Assembly: GCA_029940345.1 (NCBI GenBank)
Contig: JAOZRC010000026.1
Location: 1-17,690, forward strand
Direction of reading: 5' to 3'
Length of the DNA stretch: 17,690 bases
Origin: Desulfobacterales bacterium
Lineage (GTDB): Bacteria; Desulfobacterota; Desulfobacteria; Desulfobacterales; JAUCGF01
The stretch's first letter is position 1. Each line of letters opens with the position of its first letter. The translations under genes were made by a program, and so were the position numbers. The notes beneath the pieces were generated by a model that saw only the letters and a program-made list of their open reading frames with translations, did no database searches and was not told the DNA's origin. Positions 16,937 to 17,690 of this stretch are shown here, piece after piece.

Positions 16937-17008
16937 CTGTTATGAAAAAATTTTCATTTTATCTACATGACGAAACATACACAAAAAATTGCACTCAATT
17001 TATAATCC

Positions 17009-17533
17009 ATGTCTGATTCCTATTCATCAATAGCGGTAAACTCGGAGGCCGCTCCCCTTTTTCAACAAATCTTAGATCACGGCTGCACCCTTCGGGTAAG
17101 GGTGACGGGCCGCAGCATGACCCCGTTCATCCGTGGCGGCGATATCGTAACCCTTCAGAAAACACCTCAGTCTGACCTGCAAAAAGGCAACCTCATTTTA
17201 TTCCGAAACAACCGGTGCAATCTCGTCCTGCATCGCATAATCAAAATCGAACCAAGAAAGGGCCAGGAGACAGCCATTCAGACCAAAGGCGATGCCGCGA
17301 ACTTTGATGAACCGGTCCCAATCCACCGGGTGATGGGCAAAGTCTGTAAGATAGAAAAAGCAGTCCCCTTTTGGGGCGTCACCCATATTGACATGGAATC
17401 TGTTTTCTGGAAGGGGGTCAGTTATCTGATCGCAATCGTCACGCCTCTGAATCCTTCCATCCGGGAGCCGATTTTCTTATGTTACAGGGGATTAAAAGTT
17501 GTTTTTCGCCCGTTTGCAATCATGCGAAGATAG
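17009..17533 (+). CDS. S24/S26-family signal-peptidase-like protease
   Basis: This is a 174-residue serine peptidase of the signal peptidase I/LexA-like superfamily. The nucleophile motif is GRSMTPFIRGGD (34-45) with S36 as likely nucleophile. LVLHRI (72-77) supplies H75, as in the Ser-His type of signal peptidases, and QTKGDAANFDEP (91-102) matches the conserved KGD region. There is no N-terminal membrane anchor; a hydrophobic stretch at about 137-146 could be a weak membrane contact. Such peptidases accompany PqqD-like and HprK-like genes in some RiPP loci, so leader removal from the peptide at 15696 is a reasonable guess. No Shine-Dalgarno sequence precedes the ATG; the start is supported by its position, 10-12 residues before the conserved domain, as in the truncated paralogue. 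A TATAAT at 17001-17006 is too close to the start to be its promoter. Confidence 0.8.
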   Translation: MSDSYSSIAVNSEAAPLFQQILDHGCTLRVRVTGRSMTPFIRGGDIVTLQKTPQSDLQKGNLILFRNNRCNLVLHRIIKIEPRKGQETAIQTKGDAANFDEPVPIHRVMGKVCKIEKAVPFWGVTHIDMESVFWKGVSYLIAIVTPLNPSIREPIFLCYRGLKVVFRPFAIMRR

Positions 17534-17560
17534 AAGTATAGGTATAATCTTTTTTCCCCA

Positions 17561-17580
17561 TCTTTTCTCTGGAGAAAAGA
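17561..17580. other. Hairpin after the peptidase gene
   Basis: The bases TCTTTTCT and AGAAAAGA form an 8-bp inverted repeat around CTGG, 28 bases after the stop. No T-tract follows on the + strand and none on the minus strand, so it is not a standard Rho-independent terminator, though it could mark a transcript end. Confidence 0.35.
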
Positions 17581-17638
17581 GATTGAGGATAGGGCAATCT
17601 TCATTTGTCGGTTTACACTTTTTGATGTAGGGTGGGTG

Positions 17639-17690
17639 GAGTGTAACGGAACCCACCGCATTTCCGTAAACGGTGGGTTCCGTTACACTC
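17639..17690. repeat. Perfect 20-bp inverted repeat at the window edge
   Basis: Bases 17639-17658 and 17671-17690 are exact reverse complements around a 12-base spacer. The element is preceded by GTAGGGTGGGT (17628-17637), whose GGTGGGT can alternatively pair with ACCCACC at 17651-17657. It resembles REP/MITE-type dispersed palindromes. It reaches the last base of the window, so its right end may be cut off. Confidence 0.75.

Noticed and set aside
17001..17006. TATAAT just before the peptidase start, considered as its promoter
   Set aside because: It is two bases from the ATG, so transcription would begin inside the coding region, and there is no -35 box at the right distance.

Overview
The window looks like chromosome of a Gram-negative bacterium, most likely a proteobacterium. 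The evidence is an outer-membrane polysaccharide export protein with a signal peptide, a Wzc-type inner-membrane chain-length regulator/tyrosine kinase, a near-consensus sigma-54 promoter, and REP-like palindromes with GGGTGGG/CCCACCC ends. The exact lineage cannot be fixed from the sequence. All recognised genes lie on the + strand.

Region 1 (about 1-6075) is the start of a capsule/exopolysaccharide locus. It holds a Wza-like SLBB export protein with an internally duplicated SLBB pair, a Wzc-like co-polymerase fused to a BY-kinase, and a Wzy/O-antigen-ligase-like membrane protein with a TPR tail. Together these would polymerise, set the length of, and export a polysaccharide. No glycosyltransferases, flippase or phosphatase are present in the window.

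Region 2 (6076-14174) is one giant gene of about 2600 codons behind a sigma-54-type -24/-12 element and closed by a strong stem-loop. The protein has a signal peptide, a large uncharacterised ectodomain, two DUF11-like modules, five SdrD-B-like modules rich in DxDxDG loops, an Fn3-like module, an extremely basic linker, and a C-terminal gingipain-type C25 cysteine peptidase. Two related beta-sandwich modules sit inside a DUF11 and an SdrD-B module, and their DNA is much more AT-rich than parts of the neighbouring repeats. It is probably a secreted or surface adhesin-protease.

Region 3 (14319-17533) is a compact ribosomal-peptide (RiPP)-like cluster. It has a PqqD-like leader-binding protein, a radical SAM/SPASM maturase (ATGA overlap), a 56-residue precursor-like peptide overlapping the maturase gene, an HPr-kinase-like protein, a truncated copy of a signal-peptidase-like gene cut at a REP-like palindrome, and an intact S24/S26-type peptidase. 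The peptide carries a YxxPxI leader motif, like the YxxPxL element of lasso-peptide leaders, and ends in serine, the residue phosphorylated by HprK-like kinases in paeninodin-type lasso clusters. The lasso cyclase and transglutaminase-like peptidase are missing here and a radical SAM enzyme is present instead. This combination is the best candidate in the window for an undescribed system.

The window ends inside or at the edge of a perfect 20-bp inverted repeat. I saw no tRNA, rRNA, CRISPR array, transposase or origin.
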